This document shows, one piece after another, positions 1-10,914 of a stretch of 64,000 nucleotides of DNA. The notes under the pieces are model-generated. The model worked only from the letters and a program-made list of their open reading frames with translations. It had not been told where the DNA came from and ran no database searches. The DNA lies in assembly GCA_011634665.1 (NCBI GenBank), contig WAEK01000015.1:289001-353000 (forward strand), given 5' to 3'. The position numbers and the translations under genes were made by a program. The DNA is from Mortierella sp. BCC40632 (taxonomy: Eukaryota; Mortierellomycota; Mortierellomycetes; Mortierellales; Mortierellaceae). Positions within the stretch are counted from its first letter, which is position 1. Each line of letters opens with the position of its first letter.

Positions 1-1
1 G

Positions 2-1075
2 GATGAGTTTCCAGTCAGGATCTATGGGAAAGCTTGTCCTGTAGCCGAATCCAGCCAAGCTTTGCATACTCCTATAGAGGACCAACTCAAGGTTGCTACC
101 GATTCCGCGTCTGCTACCACCACTACTGCCGAGACAATCTCCGAGCTCACCCCCAAGGATCCAGTGACCTCAATGGCCAACTCGATAGTGATGCTCCAAG
201 AGACGAGAGACCCTGGAAAGGGGAGCGGTGAATTCGGTGACCAGCAAGGTTCAAAACCGAGTCTCTCTCGCGCTAATTCTACAGCAGGACAATCTCTCCG
301 ATCGTTGACTGCGATTGCGGCTGCGACTGCCCTTGATGCCAGCACTCCTGAAAATACTACAGAGCCGAATACAACTCGAACTACGTATGATTTGGTGAAT
401 GATGCCTGTGCAATTTGCATTGACGAGTTTTCTGAAGGAGAAGAGATACGTAAACTACCTTGTGGCCATGAATTCCACTGTGAATGTATTGGTAAGTTTA
501 ATTTTCAATCCTGTTGTGTCTTTTCTTTTTTTTTTTTTTTTTTTTTTTGAGTCATGGATATACCATTGGTTTTGACGGCTGACTAATGAACTGTGTTTAC
601 TCTTTTTTATATAGATCCATGGCTGATACGAAAAAGTTCGACTTGTCCTCTCTGCAAATATGACTGTTTGGGATCTACTCAGGACGAAGACGAGGAGAGT
701 GGCGAGAGAGCTGTCGTACAGGATGAAGAAGGGGGTCAGGTAGCCTTGCCGAATGATCGACTGATGGAATTTGTGATGGGCCCGGAATGGGTTGCCTCAA
801 GGACACGGCATGGATACAACGGCACAAGTACCGTAGACCGTGTTGGGCACTTTATTGGGTCTATCTCGGACCGTCTACGGGGTCGACCAGTCCGGAACCG
901 TCCAACAGTGGTCGTGGAAGATCCCATCCAGTCAGAGTCACAGCCACAACAGGCCAACATGGCGTTGGAAGAGCTTGGTGAGTCAAACCTGCAGTCGATT
1001 GATATACAAGGAGGGGTACCGGCGGCGACGCCTGTCAGTACGATACAGTCGACTTCTTTGTCAAGCGCAGTTTAG
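2..1075 (+). CDS. RING-H2 finger protein, 5' partial
   Basis: The frame is open from base 2, so the true start lies upstream of the window. Two exons are visible: 2-491 and 615-1075, joined across an intron with a gtaagt donor, a long T run and an atag acceptor. The join restores a RING-H2 domain: CAICIDEF, then LPCGHEFHCECIDPWL, then STCPLCKYD, giving the C3-H2-C3 zinc ligands. Families with this domain are normally E3 ubiquitin ligases that bind an E2 enzyme and pass ubiquitin to a substrate. The part before the RING is Ser/Thr/Ala-rich and looks disordered. After it comes an acidic stretch (about 670-740) and a Ser/Thr-rich tail ending at TAG 1073. No membrane segment is visible in this part, but a membrane or PA domain upstream cannot be excluded. 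RING assignment is firm; substrate unknown. Confidence 0.88.
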
Positions 1076-1445
1076 GGTGAGAGCTCCACAGCAACAGCCA
1101 TTGCTCGACATTAGGTGTCCCGGATGAATGGATAGATACTTTCCTTTCTTTACCTGTACTATAGTGCTGCCTGTCAAATCAATAGATAAAATGGTTGAGC
1201 GCAGCAGAGGCGAAATCGCGTTGTCGCTCAAGTCTTTTTTAGACGTTGAACAGCAAAAGCAGTCAAAAAAACGAGGCGGAGTTGCGAGATTATAAAGGGT
1301 GTCCCATTGGACCGAGATTGGGGACATTCACACACACCCCATTCTCTTTTACGCACTCATCCAAACTCTCTCTCGCTCACACTCACTCACACACACGAAC
1401 GGGTCTCATTTCAGATTGCAAAAGATCAAGAAAAAAAAAATAGAA

Positions 1446-1985
1446 ATGGCTCAACAAAAGACTGAACAAGAATGGCGAGCGGTCTTGTCGCCAGAACAAT
1501 TCCGCGTTCTTCGTCAAAAGGGAACCGAGATGGCCTACACGGGCGAGTATGACAAGCATACTGAAAAGGGTGTCTATCGTTGCGCAGGATGTCAGACGCC
1601 GCTCTATACCTCTTCACACAAGTTTAACTCTGGATGTGGGTGGCCCGCATTTTTTGATGCCGTTCCAGGTAAACAACAACAACGATAACGATAGTGACAG
1701 CATGCTTTTGACTCTCTCTAGCAAATATGCAAGGCAAACTTGGATTCCTTTTGCTCACCTATTTTTTTTTTTTTTTAAAAAAAAATGACCTTATTCTTGA
1801 CCTCAATAGGCGCTGTAGATCAGCACCCTGATCCGGATGGTCGTCGTATTGAGATTGTGTGCCATGCCTGCGGAGGTCATCTTGGACATGTTTTCAAAGG
1901 AGAAGGATTCTCAACCCCAACAGATGAACGCCATTGTGTCAACAGTATCTCACTCAAGTTCCAACCAGAGGACGCCAAGATCTAG
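1446..1985 (+). CDS. Peptide methionine-R-sulfoxide reductase (MsrB)
   Basis: Two exons, 1446-1668 and 1810-1985, encode 132 residues. The enzyme reduces methionine-R-sulfoxide in proteins back to methionine, normally using thioredoxin, and so repairs oxidative damage. The two zinc-binding CxxC pairs are visible (CAGC at residues 46-49 and CHAC at 92-95). The catalytic cysteine lies in ERHCVNS near residue 117, and a probable resolving cysteine in SGCGWPAF near residue 64. Length and motif order match single-domain MsrB proteins. The start follows a CA-rich 5' region, and no targeting peptide precedes the domain, so a cytosolic form is likely. The intron (1669-1809) contains a T run joined to an A run. 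The gene runs tail-to-tail with the GNAT gene downstream. Confidence 0.95.
1669..1809 (+). other. Intron of msrB with T14/A9 run
   Basis: GT at 1669 and AG at 1808-1809. It contains a T run followed directly by an A run near 1761-1785. Splicing here joins glycine 75 to the second zinc CxxC half of MsrB, so the boundaries are well supported by the protein. Confidence 0.85.
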
Positions 1986-2185
1986 AAGGAAAAAAAAAAA
2001 AAAAAAAAAACTACAGACAGCAACAGTGTCTCACTTCTCACACTCTTGCTCACTTCCAACCCACTCTTCTAGCTTCATAGATCCAGTAGAGGACCTATTT
2101 TTATTCCAGTCAACAAAAAAAGAGCTTCCCCCTAAACTTTTATAAAGTCTTGACACATTCAGCAATTTTTTTTTTTTTTTTTTTT

Positions 2186-3024
2186 TTACTGAAGCTGTAA
2201 AGTGGGATCCGGCTTGGCCTCTTCAATGGCAACTCGGTTGGCCACTTCCTCCTCTGTCAGATATAAACGATACACCCAAAGCTGAATCGTGACTCCATCC
2301 TTGACGGATTCCTTTTTCAAATCCGGTTGAAACACAAAGCCAGCCTTTTCCAATGTTCTTCGAGAAGCCCAGTTGTTTTCAAAGGTATGAGAGTTGAATT
2401 TGCGTTTGCCACCTTGCTTGATACCGAATTCGAGGAGGACCCATTGAAGGGCTTTTGGACATTAAGCCTTGACCTTGGTATTCAGGATCTAGCCAGTATC
2501 TTTTTTTTTTTTAATTAAAAAAAAAAAAAAGGGAACCAGATCCAAGGTCTCAGTTAGTTTCGTCTGGAAATTCAGTAAGAGGGTATTGCCTAACCACCTC
2601 TTTTTTTTTTTTTTTTTTGTCTGGCGGACTTAAAGGGAAAAAAGTCCCACGCATACCCTGTGTCGTCCCCAGTCAGGTCGTCATCGCTTCCCTGAGCAAT
2701 GCAAATCGATCCAATGGCGATGCCTCCACGAGTCATATCCCGGAACATAAAAGTCAAGATTGAGCCTGTCTCCTTGTTCACTCTTGTGTATCGGGAGTCA
2801 ATCCAGCCATCAGCATCTTCTGAGGTATATGGGCATGGAGGTCCAAGAAGATAGCTGTAAATCCGTTTGTCATTGAGGTGTTTGAGGAGTACATCCTTGT
2901 CCGAGGGCAAGAGAGGACCCAATTGAATGGTCGGAGTCAACCAAAATGGCTTGAAGGAATCATGGAGACGAAGAAGTCGCTCCTTCTCTTCGGGGGCGAT
3001 GGAGGTGCTGTTTTCCAAGGTCAT
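2186..3024 (-). CDS. GNAT-family N-acetyltransferase, apparent frameshift in exon 2
   Basis: Exon 1 (3024-2630) encodes a start MTLENSTSIAPEEKERL and the N-terminal half of an acetyl-CoA-dependent N-acetyltransferase fold. Exon 2 (2499-2186) carries the acetyl-CoA-binding loop, read as YWLDPEYQGQGL, which fits the GNAT Q/RxxGxG/A signature, then NNWASRRTLEKAGF, a typical late-fold motif. The donor is a weak gtccgc, and the acceptor is preceded by poly-A. Inside exon 2 the frame breaks at the four-base run 2453-2456. Upstream of it the frame reads to MSK; one base less would continue into ALQWVLLEFG through to the stop at 2186. With that base ignored the exons close in phase to about 235 residues. 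It is either a base-call or assembly indel, or a recently broken gene. Substrate (protein N-terminus or small molecule) cannot be told. Confidence 0.72.
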
Positions 3025-5210
3025 AGTGGTCGCTCCTTTTTTTTTCTTTTTGGAGGCTCGTGTGGGGTTGGTATTCAGTTGATGAGGGGGAAATGGAAAG
3101 GGAAAGAGAGAAGACGCCCTGCTGTTGTTTTTTTTGCCAGTGAGGAGTAAAAGGAAGCTCTTTATATACCAGAACCTGGGCTGGGCTGTGTGTAAAAAAA
3201 AAATAGGCTCTGAGCGGTTCTGTGTCACGCTCTTGTTCATAGCTCATGGGAAAAATTGCGGCGCAGAAAGAAAAAACAAAACAAGGGTTGAGTCAGGACG
3301 GCACAAGGTGACAAAACAAAAAAGGAAGCACCAAGAAACATTTTGTGTGTTTAATCTACTTTTCCACGATGGGAAGACTAACAAGACTTGACATGAATGG
3401 GTTTGACACATCCTACTTCTACTTCCAAAGAGCCGCAGGCAGTTCAATTCGATGCTCATTCGCATCCTATGTGTCATATTAACGAAAGCGAGTCAGGGGT
3501 TTGAAACAAGCATCATATCCTCGTAACTGTTGCAGCTCTATAGCCGATTCTATTCTTTTCTTGGGCAAGCATGCTTTCTCTCCTGAGGAACTTCAAGGCC
3601 CTAGTCTAAGGGTTGAAGAACGACTTGTTGAACCAATAACAACAGGCGAGTGGTTTGAATGTCAAGTTGGCTATAGGATACAGGGCGCTAAGCCGTCCTG
3701 TGTTCCACTGAGAGAATGGCTCTCCTAGCCGTTCTTGGTGTCCCAGTCGGTCTTTGGAGTCATTTAGATTAAGAGTCGCGTGGCCAGTGATGGTGATAAA
3801 AATTCCGTATCCTATCAATAAGACTGAGTTAAGGAAACGTGTGTATGGAGAAGTGAAGTGCGGAGGACATTTGACTCATACGCGTACCTAATTGAGTTGC
3901 TTTCGGCCAGACTGAGCAAACGAGCAAGTGTATTTCATTTCCCAGGCAGTGCGGCGTTTGTGCATTACTCGAGTGTGGCTGCCGCCATTACTTCTTGTAC
4001 GAAGGTTGTTTCTATTGGACTTTCGAACCAATTCAAATATCCCAGCAGATCTCGACCTGCTATGACTGTGGTCGAAACCTATTATGTGGCAGCTATGTCT
4101 CCTAAGCGATTCTCCACCTTATTCTCATCTCCAAACCCGGCTGCCTTGTAAATCGCCCGGTATTCGCTACATTGTTGGGTCTCGATGAGAATCTAATCTC
4201 GACTCAAGTGACGAGCCAAATCTCAATCAACTCTAGGCTCTTGTACAAGCATAGGTGGATACAAAGAGCAAGAAGAACAAGGACGGTCGCAAGAGGTAGA
4301 GTGTAAGGCATCAGTTGAGGATAATTGATGGCGGTGGGTGACTTGGCATCTTCCTTGACTCGCGCGCCTTGCCAAAGACATCTCACCACCAGCGGAGAAC
4401 CTCTCCGCCAAATTTGAGCAGAAACTAATGGAGAAAGATTGAAGTGAAAGGAGACTTTTAACTTGTTCTTTTGACACCTTGACAGACTCTCTTCTGTCTG
4501 AATAAAGGAAGAGAGAACCCAAGGCCAAAGGTAATCTTTCCAAGAGACTCTTCTATATCTCGCTTCAAAATGGCTAGACCTCTTCTATTCAGTAACTAGG
4601 CGAGTTCACTGTTTGTCTAGGACATATCCTGAAAGAAGGACCAGGGTTATTTTGTAGGATATGTATTCATAGTGTTCTAGAATGAAGATGAAAGTTTTTA
4701 TTGACGAATGCTCATGTTAAACGAAAGGTGATCCTGCAGGGTCTGGAGACATATTGCTGCTGTTGCCGTGATTCCTTTGGGTCCTGGTGCTCATGATGGT
4801 CCTGATTTTGGTTGTGTTAGTCCTGATCTTGTTCCTGTTGCTGGTTGGGAGTACATGTCAACGAGTCAGGCATGAATGCTCGTCCCTGGGTAGGGAGACA
4901 TGCCAACGAGCCTGGCACAAACGCTTTCTCTTAGGTGGGGGTGCTGGTCAGAGAGCCCAAAACAACGGCTCCTAAGAAAAAGTGAAAGAAGGAGCGAACG
5001 ATTAGTTCCTCGCGTGCAGGGTCACAGAGCAGAGATGGAAGGAGAAATACCTGTTGGCTGGTCTTGGACTGCTTGGCCTCGGTACTTTCTGTCTCCGCGG
5101 ACTATGACAAGAAGAGGGTTCAAATACCAACCGAGTCAGTAAGGCTTCTGCGTGTGTGTGAGAGAGAATGAGAATGAGGATAAACGAGAGTCTTGCCTTT
5201 GCCCTTTGCA
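3025..5210. other. Gene-poor accessory stretch
   Basis: No gene I can support. Two short plus-strand open stretches (3501-3728 and 3858-4151) have mixed composition and could be eroded coding sequence, but they lack recognisable domains. A patch at about 4325-4380 resembles a patch at about 14375-14440 in direct orientation (shared gtgacttgg core and following bases), which hints at a dispersed, degraded repeat. GT-rich imperfect repeats occur at about 4755-4860. Confidence 0.4.
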
Positions 5211-5211
5211 A

Positions 5212-5612
5212 ATGAACCGATCAACTCTTGCTCATTGAACCGACCTCTTTTCTTTTGGGGGAGGGAGTAGATACAGGCCCGCTCCAGGCCCGTCTCTATC
5301 GACAGGAGAATCTACAGGACAGAGACTTGATGGGTTGCATGGACAGCTTCGGAGATTACCCTCTTTTTGGCGAGGGAGTTAAAGAATTCTATAAACTCAT
5401 CATAGAGAAGGATCCTCAGGATGTCCTTGGCCCTCTTCCTCATGAGTGAGAGAACTCCTGGACCATCTGCGATGGTCTGGAGACTCTGTCGATAGACAGA
5501 GAAGTGCTCCCTCAAGGAGAGATCTACATCGTGGAATTAAAAAAACCCCTCCACTTAATGCCACGTCCTGGCCTCCATCAAGTGGAAGAACCGATGTACA
5601 TCTAGTCCAGAG
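5212..5612 (-). pseudogene. Broken copy of an unknown gene (left outer copy)
   Basis: Read on the minus strand, one frame gives DVDLSLREHFSVYRQSL followed by YDEFIEFFNSLAKKR and EAVHATHQ. The same series of motifs occurs on the plus strand at 13120-13400 as DVDLSAREHLAIYQTSL, YDEFVQGFNALAAKR and EAVHSVHG. Both copies are preceded by a shared EAR-WH-VE-FF patch, and here that patch contains two stop codons. The downstream text continues to match around 5212-5240 (an AATGAGCAA...TTGATCGG core). The family is not known to me. The stops and lack of a start make this a pseudogene or exon remnant. Being on opposite strands either side of the palindrome, the two copies are an older, outer layer of inverted duplication. 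Confidence 0.55.
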
Positions 5613-5852
5613 GAGAGAGGGATCATCGTGGGGGAGTGGGCGACATGAGGGTACGTAGAGGAGAAAGAGAGGACGAAGCGGAGGATTCTATTTAGAACAT
5701 CCTTCCATCCATCTCTATCCCTCCATACATGCTACGCAGCAGTGGTGGCAACTCCTGGTCGACTCTTTTCGGGCGTGGACTCAGCGAACCGAGTCCCAAG
5801 GATCCTTAGTACACGGGTGTTGTTCTCTTTCACGCTTAGACTTGTACTGGTT

Positions 5853-5902
5853 TTTTTTTTTTTTTTTTTTTTGGCTATGGCTATGGCTATGGCTATGGCC
5901 AT
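5853..5902 (+). repeat. T20 run followed by GGCTAT hexamer repeats
   Basis: A run of about 20 T is followed by four to five copies of GGCTAT/GGCCAT, just outside the left palindrome arm. It is low-complexity sequence without coding evidence. Confidence 0.8.
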
Positions 5903-6489
5903 GCCATAGTATCTCTTCTTGTGACAGCCAAGGACTCACAGCCACAACCAAAAGAGTCAACCAGCACACTATGCCAAGGTTTGCGACTGCGACATGGAGC
6001 CATGGCTATATCTTTCACGAGGCTCTTGTGATCTAGTGGATGCTGGATCGCTAACTCTCTATTGACGACTGGTACCTGGTTTCTCCTCAGAAAAGATCCT
6101 GTGCACCTCTACTCCTCCTCCTCCTCCTCTTTCCAAGTACCAGGACTCAGGTCTGCAAGAGTGTTCTCATCGCCATGGGTGACTACTGAAAGGAACTATC
6201 AAGATGCTGAGGTCATAGGCAGCTCCAAGTCGCTCATCTCTACATGATTGCATGTCTTTTGTGGGAACTGGTATGTGATTGTCAGAGGCAAATCAAGGCA
6301 GAGTCCTCAAAGCGATAGTGGGTCATTGTCGTGACAGCCTCTACTAATGTGAATAGTAGTTTCTGCTTTCTGGTCCGTTTTTTTATCCGTTTTCTTATCC
6401 GCTTTTGATCCGCTTGGTCCATTTGGATGCTTGGTCCTGATCCTCAATAAACTCAGAGAGAACGGGTCAGAATTTTCCAAGGAGAAAGA

Positions 6490-6658
6490 CAGAGTGAGAA
6501 AGAGAGAGAAAGAGAGAAAGAGAGAAAGAGAGAAAGAGAGAAAGAGAGAAAGAGAGAAAGAGAGAAAGAGAGAAAGATAGAGAAAGATAGAGAAAGATAG
6601 AGAAAGATAGAGAAAGAGAGAAAGAGAGAAAGAGAGAAAGAGAGAAAGAGAGAAAGAG

Positions 6659-6689
<31 letters not shown>

Positions 6690-6690
6690 T
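6490..6690. repeat. GAGAAA-type purine microsatellite (left arm)
   Basis: About 200 bp of almost pure GAGA/GAAA, with a block of AGATAGAGAA variants in the middle. The mirrored CTTT array in the right arm (about 12080-12292) is interrupted differently, so the two arrays have diverged in length and pattern. Confidence 0.9.
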
Positions 6691-7404
6691 TACAGTGTGT
6701 TAACGAAACATAGCACTCTTTTGTTCGTCGTGTTCATAAGTAAAGAACAGACCATGAAAGGAACTTTTCAAAGGATATTTCATTATTTGGAATAGAACAT
6801 TGGTCTGGATGTCAAAACCAGTTTATTACAGCGTGTCTTCTATCTGCCTCTGGCCCTGGTCCTCTGGCCTTCTGGTTCTCTGGCCCTTTGGTCCTTGTGC
6901 GTTGAATGTCTTCACTAACTTGTTGATGTTCCTGTCCGCAATACCACATCTTGTGCTCATGCCTACAAGAGTGGTAAAAAAGAAAAGAGGATTCATTAGA
7001 CAGCACCGTGCTCCAGATGTTCTCCCCAACTTCTCTCTCCCTCTCCTCGTGGGCCTCCAGTCCCTCTCGCCTCGCCCACACCCCACACCCCACACCCCGC
7101 CCCAGCCAAGGAGCTCGCCCACTCCTTAGCTCCTCCCCTAGAGCCGATAGGCAAGAGGACACCTTGCCTATCTCGATGACCCCATCGGCACAGAGCCTTT
7201 GAGGTCACCATGGCTCTATCCGCCCCAATGTGGGGGCCCCACCCAACCAGAAGCCCACCTCCTCCCAGAAGAGAGAAGAGGGGAGGTGACGACCCTTCAC
7301 TTGGTACTGGTAGGCTGACTTTTCAACCTACCTGAAAGGTCCTATCGCGTCCTGTCGCGTCCTGTCGCGTCGGGTCTCGCTGTCCCATATCTTGTTGTCT
7401 CGTG

Positions 7405-7470
7405 CTTTGCCGTGTCGTGCTTTGCCGTGTCGTGCTTTTGCCGTGTCGTGCTTTTGCCGTGTCGTGTCTG
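7405..7470. repeat. Short tandem repeat, about 16-bp TGTCGTGCTTT(T)GCCG unit
   Basis: Four or more units of the form CCGTGTCGTGCTTTTG follow one another, preceded by CCTGTCGCGT repeats at about 7340-7375. The reverse complement is present in the right arm at about 11300-11420, with slightly different unit lengths. Confidence 0.8.
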
Positions 7471-7809
7471 CTAGCTTGGTGGGTATCCTAAGCCAGTACC
7501 CAGAACCGGTCGCTCGCATCTATTACAACAAAACCAAAAAAAAAGCAAAAGGCTGGGTAGTACGAGTTCTTGAACGAAGAGAGTGAGGAGTGAAGGGAAG
7601 AGAAGATTGTCCCAACACTGGGCCAACAACAAAAACCAAGAGGAATGGAGTGAAGAGGCCCAAGCCAGGAGCCTCCTCCCTCCACAAAGCCTACACCCCC
7701 TCTTATCTCCTGTGGGATCACTGACATACCCCTAACCCTAGACACAAAGACAAGACAAAGACAAAGACAAGAACAAAAAAGAAAAGAAAAAAAAAAAAAA
7801 AAAGAAAAA

Positions 7810-7841
<32 letters not shown>

Positions 7842-7854
7842 AAAAAAAAAAGAA

Positions 7855-7886
<32 letters not shown>

Positions 7887-8969
7887 AAAAGCAGACAAGA
7901 AAGAAAAAGGCAAAAAAGGAAAAGAAAAAAAAGGAAAAGGACAAGGACAAACCAACACACAAAAACCAGAGAATCTTGAACACCGAAGGTGTCGACCTTG
8001 AGATTCTCGTACTACCCCGTAGGAAAGCTACTTTCGCGGCTGTACCTACCATAACAGTGGGTCCTGTTCAGTATCGGTCTCTCTATGGTGGTGGCGTTGC
8101 GTTGAGGGTGGTTGTCAAGGGTGGTTGTCAAGGGTGGTTGTCGAGGGTGCTATTGAAGGTGCTGCCGAGGATGCTGTCCAGGGTGTTGTCGAGGTGAGTG
8201 GTGGAAGGAGTGGTGAGAGAAAAAAGAGGTGGAGAAGAGGTGGAGAAGAGGAGGAGAAGAGGAGAAGAGGAGGAGAGGAGTGGTGGAGGAGAAGGTGGAT
8301 AAGGAAGGTGATGGTGAAGGAAAGAAAAGAGAGAAAGAAAAGGAAGGCAGGCCAGCGGGAGGGAGGGAGAGCGGTATACGTGCGGTGGCGGAAAGATTAG
8401 GCCTGCGGCCTTCTGACTAGGATTATGGCGTCCAAGATTAGGTCCGCGGTCTTCTGACCAGAATTTTGGCGCCCAAGATTCGGTACTGGCTGCACTGCTT
8501 TGTCCCATTGACACGGGCAAGCTTTTTTTTTTTTTTTTTTTTTTTCCGCTTTGGCATGAGCAAGAAGCGAGTGCTACTGACTATTCTCTCTCACTCTCAC
8601 TCATCGTTTCGGCATCAACCCAAAAAAGGTCCGACCCGGATGCCAAGTCGTTCTCACGCTGGCAGATAGACCTGGTGTTCTTAGTCTGATAGACATGGTA
8701 TGGCGCATGAAAAAAGGGGAGGAATCGGGCCGAGAACTGACCGAGGCTGGTCGACAATAGAGACTCTGGGCGGCATTCATACGGCACGAGCTAAAGAGGC
8801 TGACGCGGAAATGCGTAGAAAGGGGGACAAGACGAACGATCGGCGATAAGACTTACTTATTCAGTTACTCACTCACTCAGTTACCCACTCGCCCATTCAT
8901 TCATCCACTCAGTCACTTGTTCACTCATTCATTCACTTATTCAGTCACCCACCCCTCTCTCCCGCTCAG

Positions 8970-8972
8970 TCG

Positions 8973-9006
<34 letters not shown>
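8970..9006. repeat. TC dinucleotide repeat (left arm)
   Basis: A (TC)n run of about 35 bp. Its counterpart is the GA run at about 9765-9795 in the right arm. Confidence 0.85.
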
Positions 9007-9009
<3 letters not shown>

Positions 9010-9203
9010 CCCCCTCCCCTTCTCACCACGCACACACACACACCACCCATACTCCTTTTCTTTTTTCTCTTTCTTTCTTTTTGTTGCAGCCGTTGCTACT
9101 GTTGTTACCGGTGCAGCCGTTGCATCAGCCGTTGCTTTCTGTTGGAGAAGATCGAGGTGCAAACACATGTCGACGAAGGATGTGCTGGTGAATGCAGTTG
9201 ATG

Positions 9204-9566
9204 TACACACGGCTTGCACCCTGCATTGATGAACCCTTTCCCCACAGTAGCAAACAAGGTCTGTCTAAGAGACTCCCCTACCCTCGGTCAGCGGAAACAA
9301 GAAGGCGAAAGGGAAATGCATAGCCTTGGCAGCCAAGCGGACTGAGAAATGTAAAACCATCAGTACCACGCATAAATGCCAAAACGCGAAAAGAGAGAGG
9401 GAGGGAGGGAGGGAGGGAGAGGGGGTAGTAGAGGACTGATCAACGGGAAAAGCATATGAAGGAGCAAATATGCCGCACCAATCGCGAAAGGAGTAGCCTC
9501 GGTAAAGATGAGTAGAGACATACCAACAAGTCAAAGGTTCAATGAGGGGTAGAGGGTGCGCATAAG
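9204..9566. other. Spacer at the centre of the palindrome
   Basis: About 360 bp between the two arms. The first tens of bases on each side still show weak mirrored similarity (gcaccct and cattga words), so homology fades rather than stopping sharply. It contains a GGGA repeat at about 9400-9425. No convincing gene: the open minus-strand frame across 9265-9570 has no recognisable domain. Confidence 0.6.
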
Positions 9567-9760
9567 TCAACTGTATTCACCAGCACATCCTTCATCGATA
9601 TGTGTTTGCACCTCGATCTTCTCCAACAGACAGCAACGGCTGATGCAACGGCTGCACCGGTAACGACAGAAGCAACGGCTTCAACAAAAAGAAAGAAAAG
9701 AAAGAAAAAGAAAAAGGAGTATGGGTGGGTGTGTGTGTGCGTGGTGAGAAGGGGAGGGGG

Positions 9761-9798
<38 letters not shown>

Positions 9799-10882
9799 CG
9801 ACTGAGCGGGAGAGAGGGGTGGGTGACTGAATAAGTGAATGAATGAGTGAACAAGTGACTGAGTGGATGAATGAATGGGCGAGTGGGTAACTGAGTGAGT
9901 GAGTAACTGAATAAGTAAGTCTTATCGCCGATCGTTCGTCTTGTCCCCTTTCTACGCATTTCCGCGTCAGCCTCTTTAGCTCGTGCCGTATGAATGCCGC
10001 CCAAGTCTCTATTGTCGACCAGCCTCGGTCAGTTCTCGGCCCGATTCCTCCCCCTTTTTTTTTTTTTTTTTCATGCGCCATACCATGTCTATCAGACTAA
10101 GAACACCAGGTCTATCTGCCAGCGTGAGAACGACTTGGCATCCGGGTCGGACCTTTTTTGGGTTGATGCCGAAACGATGAGTGAGAGTGAGAGAATAGTC
10201 AGTAGCACTCGCTTCTTGCTCATGCCAAAGCGGAAAAAAAAAAAAGCTTGCCCGTGTCAATGGGACAAAGCAGTGCAGCCAGTACCGAATCTTGGGCGCC
10301 AAAATTCTGGTCAGAAGACCGCGGACCTAATCTTGGACGCCATAATCCTAGTCAGAAGGCCGCAGGCCTAATCTTTCCGCCACCGCACGTATACCGCTCT
10401 CCCTCCCTCCCGCTGGCCTGCCTTCCTTTTCTTTCTCTCTTTTCTTTCCTTCACCATCACCTTCTTATCCACCTTCTCCTCCACCACTCCTCTCCTCCTC
10501 TTTTCCTCTTCTCCTCCTCTTCTCCACCTCTTCTCCACCTCTTTTTCTCTCACCACTCCTTCCACCACTCACCTCGACAACACCCTGGACAGCATCCTCG
10601 GCAGCACCTTCAATAGCACCCTCGACAACCACCCTTGACAACCACCCTTGACAACCACCCTCAACGCAACGCCACCACCATAGAGAGACCGATACTGAAC
10701 AGGACCCACTGTTATAGGTAGGTACAGCCGCGAAAGTAGCTTTCCTACGGGGTAGTACGAGAATCTCAAGGTCGACACCTTCGGTGTTCAAGATTCTCTG
10801 GTTTGTGTGTTGGTTTGTCCTTGTCCTTTTTCCTTTTCGTTCTTTTTCCTACTTTTTTGCCTTTTTGCTTTCTTGTCTGCTT

Positions 10883-10883
<1 letters not shown>

Positions 10884-10914
<31 letters not shown>
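10884..10914. repeat. T31 homopolymer
   Basis: Uninterrupted T run of about 31 bases within a CT-rich block of the right arm. The mirrored left-arm block (7785-7890) has several shorter A runs broken by G. Confidence 0.9.

Larger units (their letters stand above)
6010..9203 (+). repeat. Left arm of giant inverted repeat
   Basis: This block of about 3.2 kb is repeated as its reverse complement at about 9567-12772. Matching starts at the outer edge with tctttcacgaggctcttgtg (here) against the reverse complement of 12750-12772, and ends at the inner edge around the shared gatgtgctggtgaat. Contents from outside in: unique sequence, a GAAA/GAGA purine microsatellite (about 6490-6690), a C-rich tract (about 7075-7105), a short tandem repeat of TGTCGTGCTTT type (about 7405-7470), two telomere-like CCCTAA units (about 7731), A-rich runs (7775-7945), GGAGAAGAG repeats (8225-8285), a T run (8523-8545) and a TC microsatellite (8970-9006). 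Arms differ mainly in homopolymer and microsatellite lengths, plus scattered substitutions. I recognise no transposase or other known domain. Confidence 0.9.

Noticed and set aside
7488..8052. Long Phe/Leu/Ser-rich reading frames in the left arm
   Set aside because: They are the translation of A/G-rich homopolymer and microsatellite DNA, lack a start context and domain, and their counterparts in the right arm have different frames.
8128..8520. CRISPR-like or satellite array from GGAGAAGAGG repeats
   Set aside because: Repeats are imperfect, without spacers, and in a eukaryotic low-complexity context.
10248..10616. Open frame MPVSMGQSSAASTE in the right arm, also present in the left arm
   Set aside because: Shared only because the arms are copies; it runs into Pro/Leu/His low-complexity sequence and has no recognisable domain.
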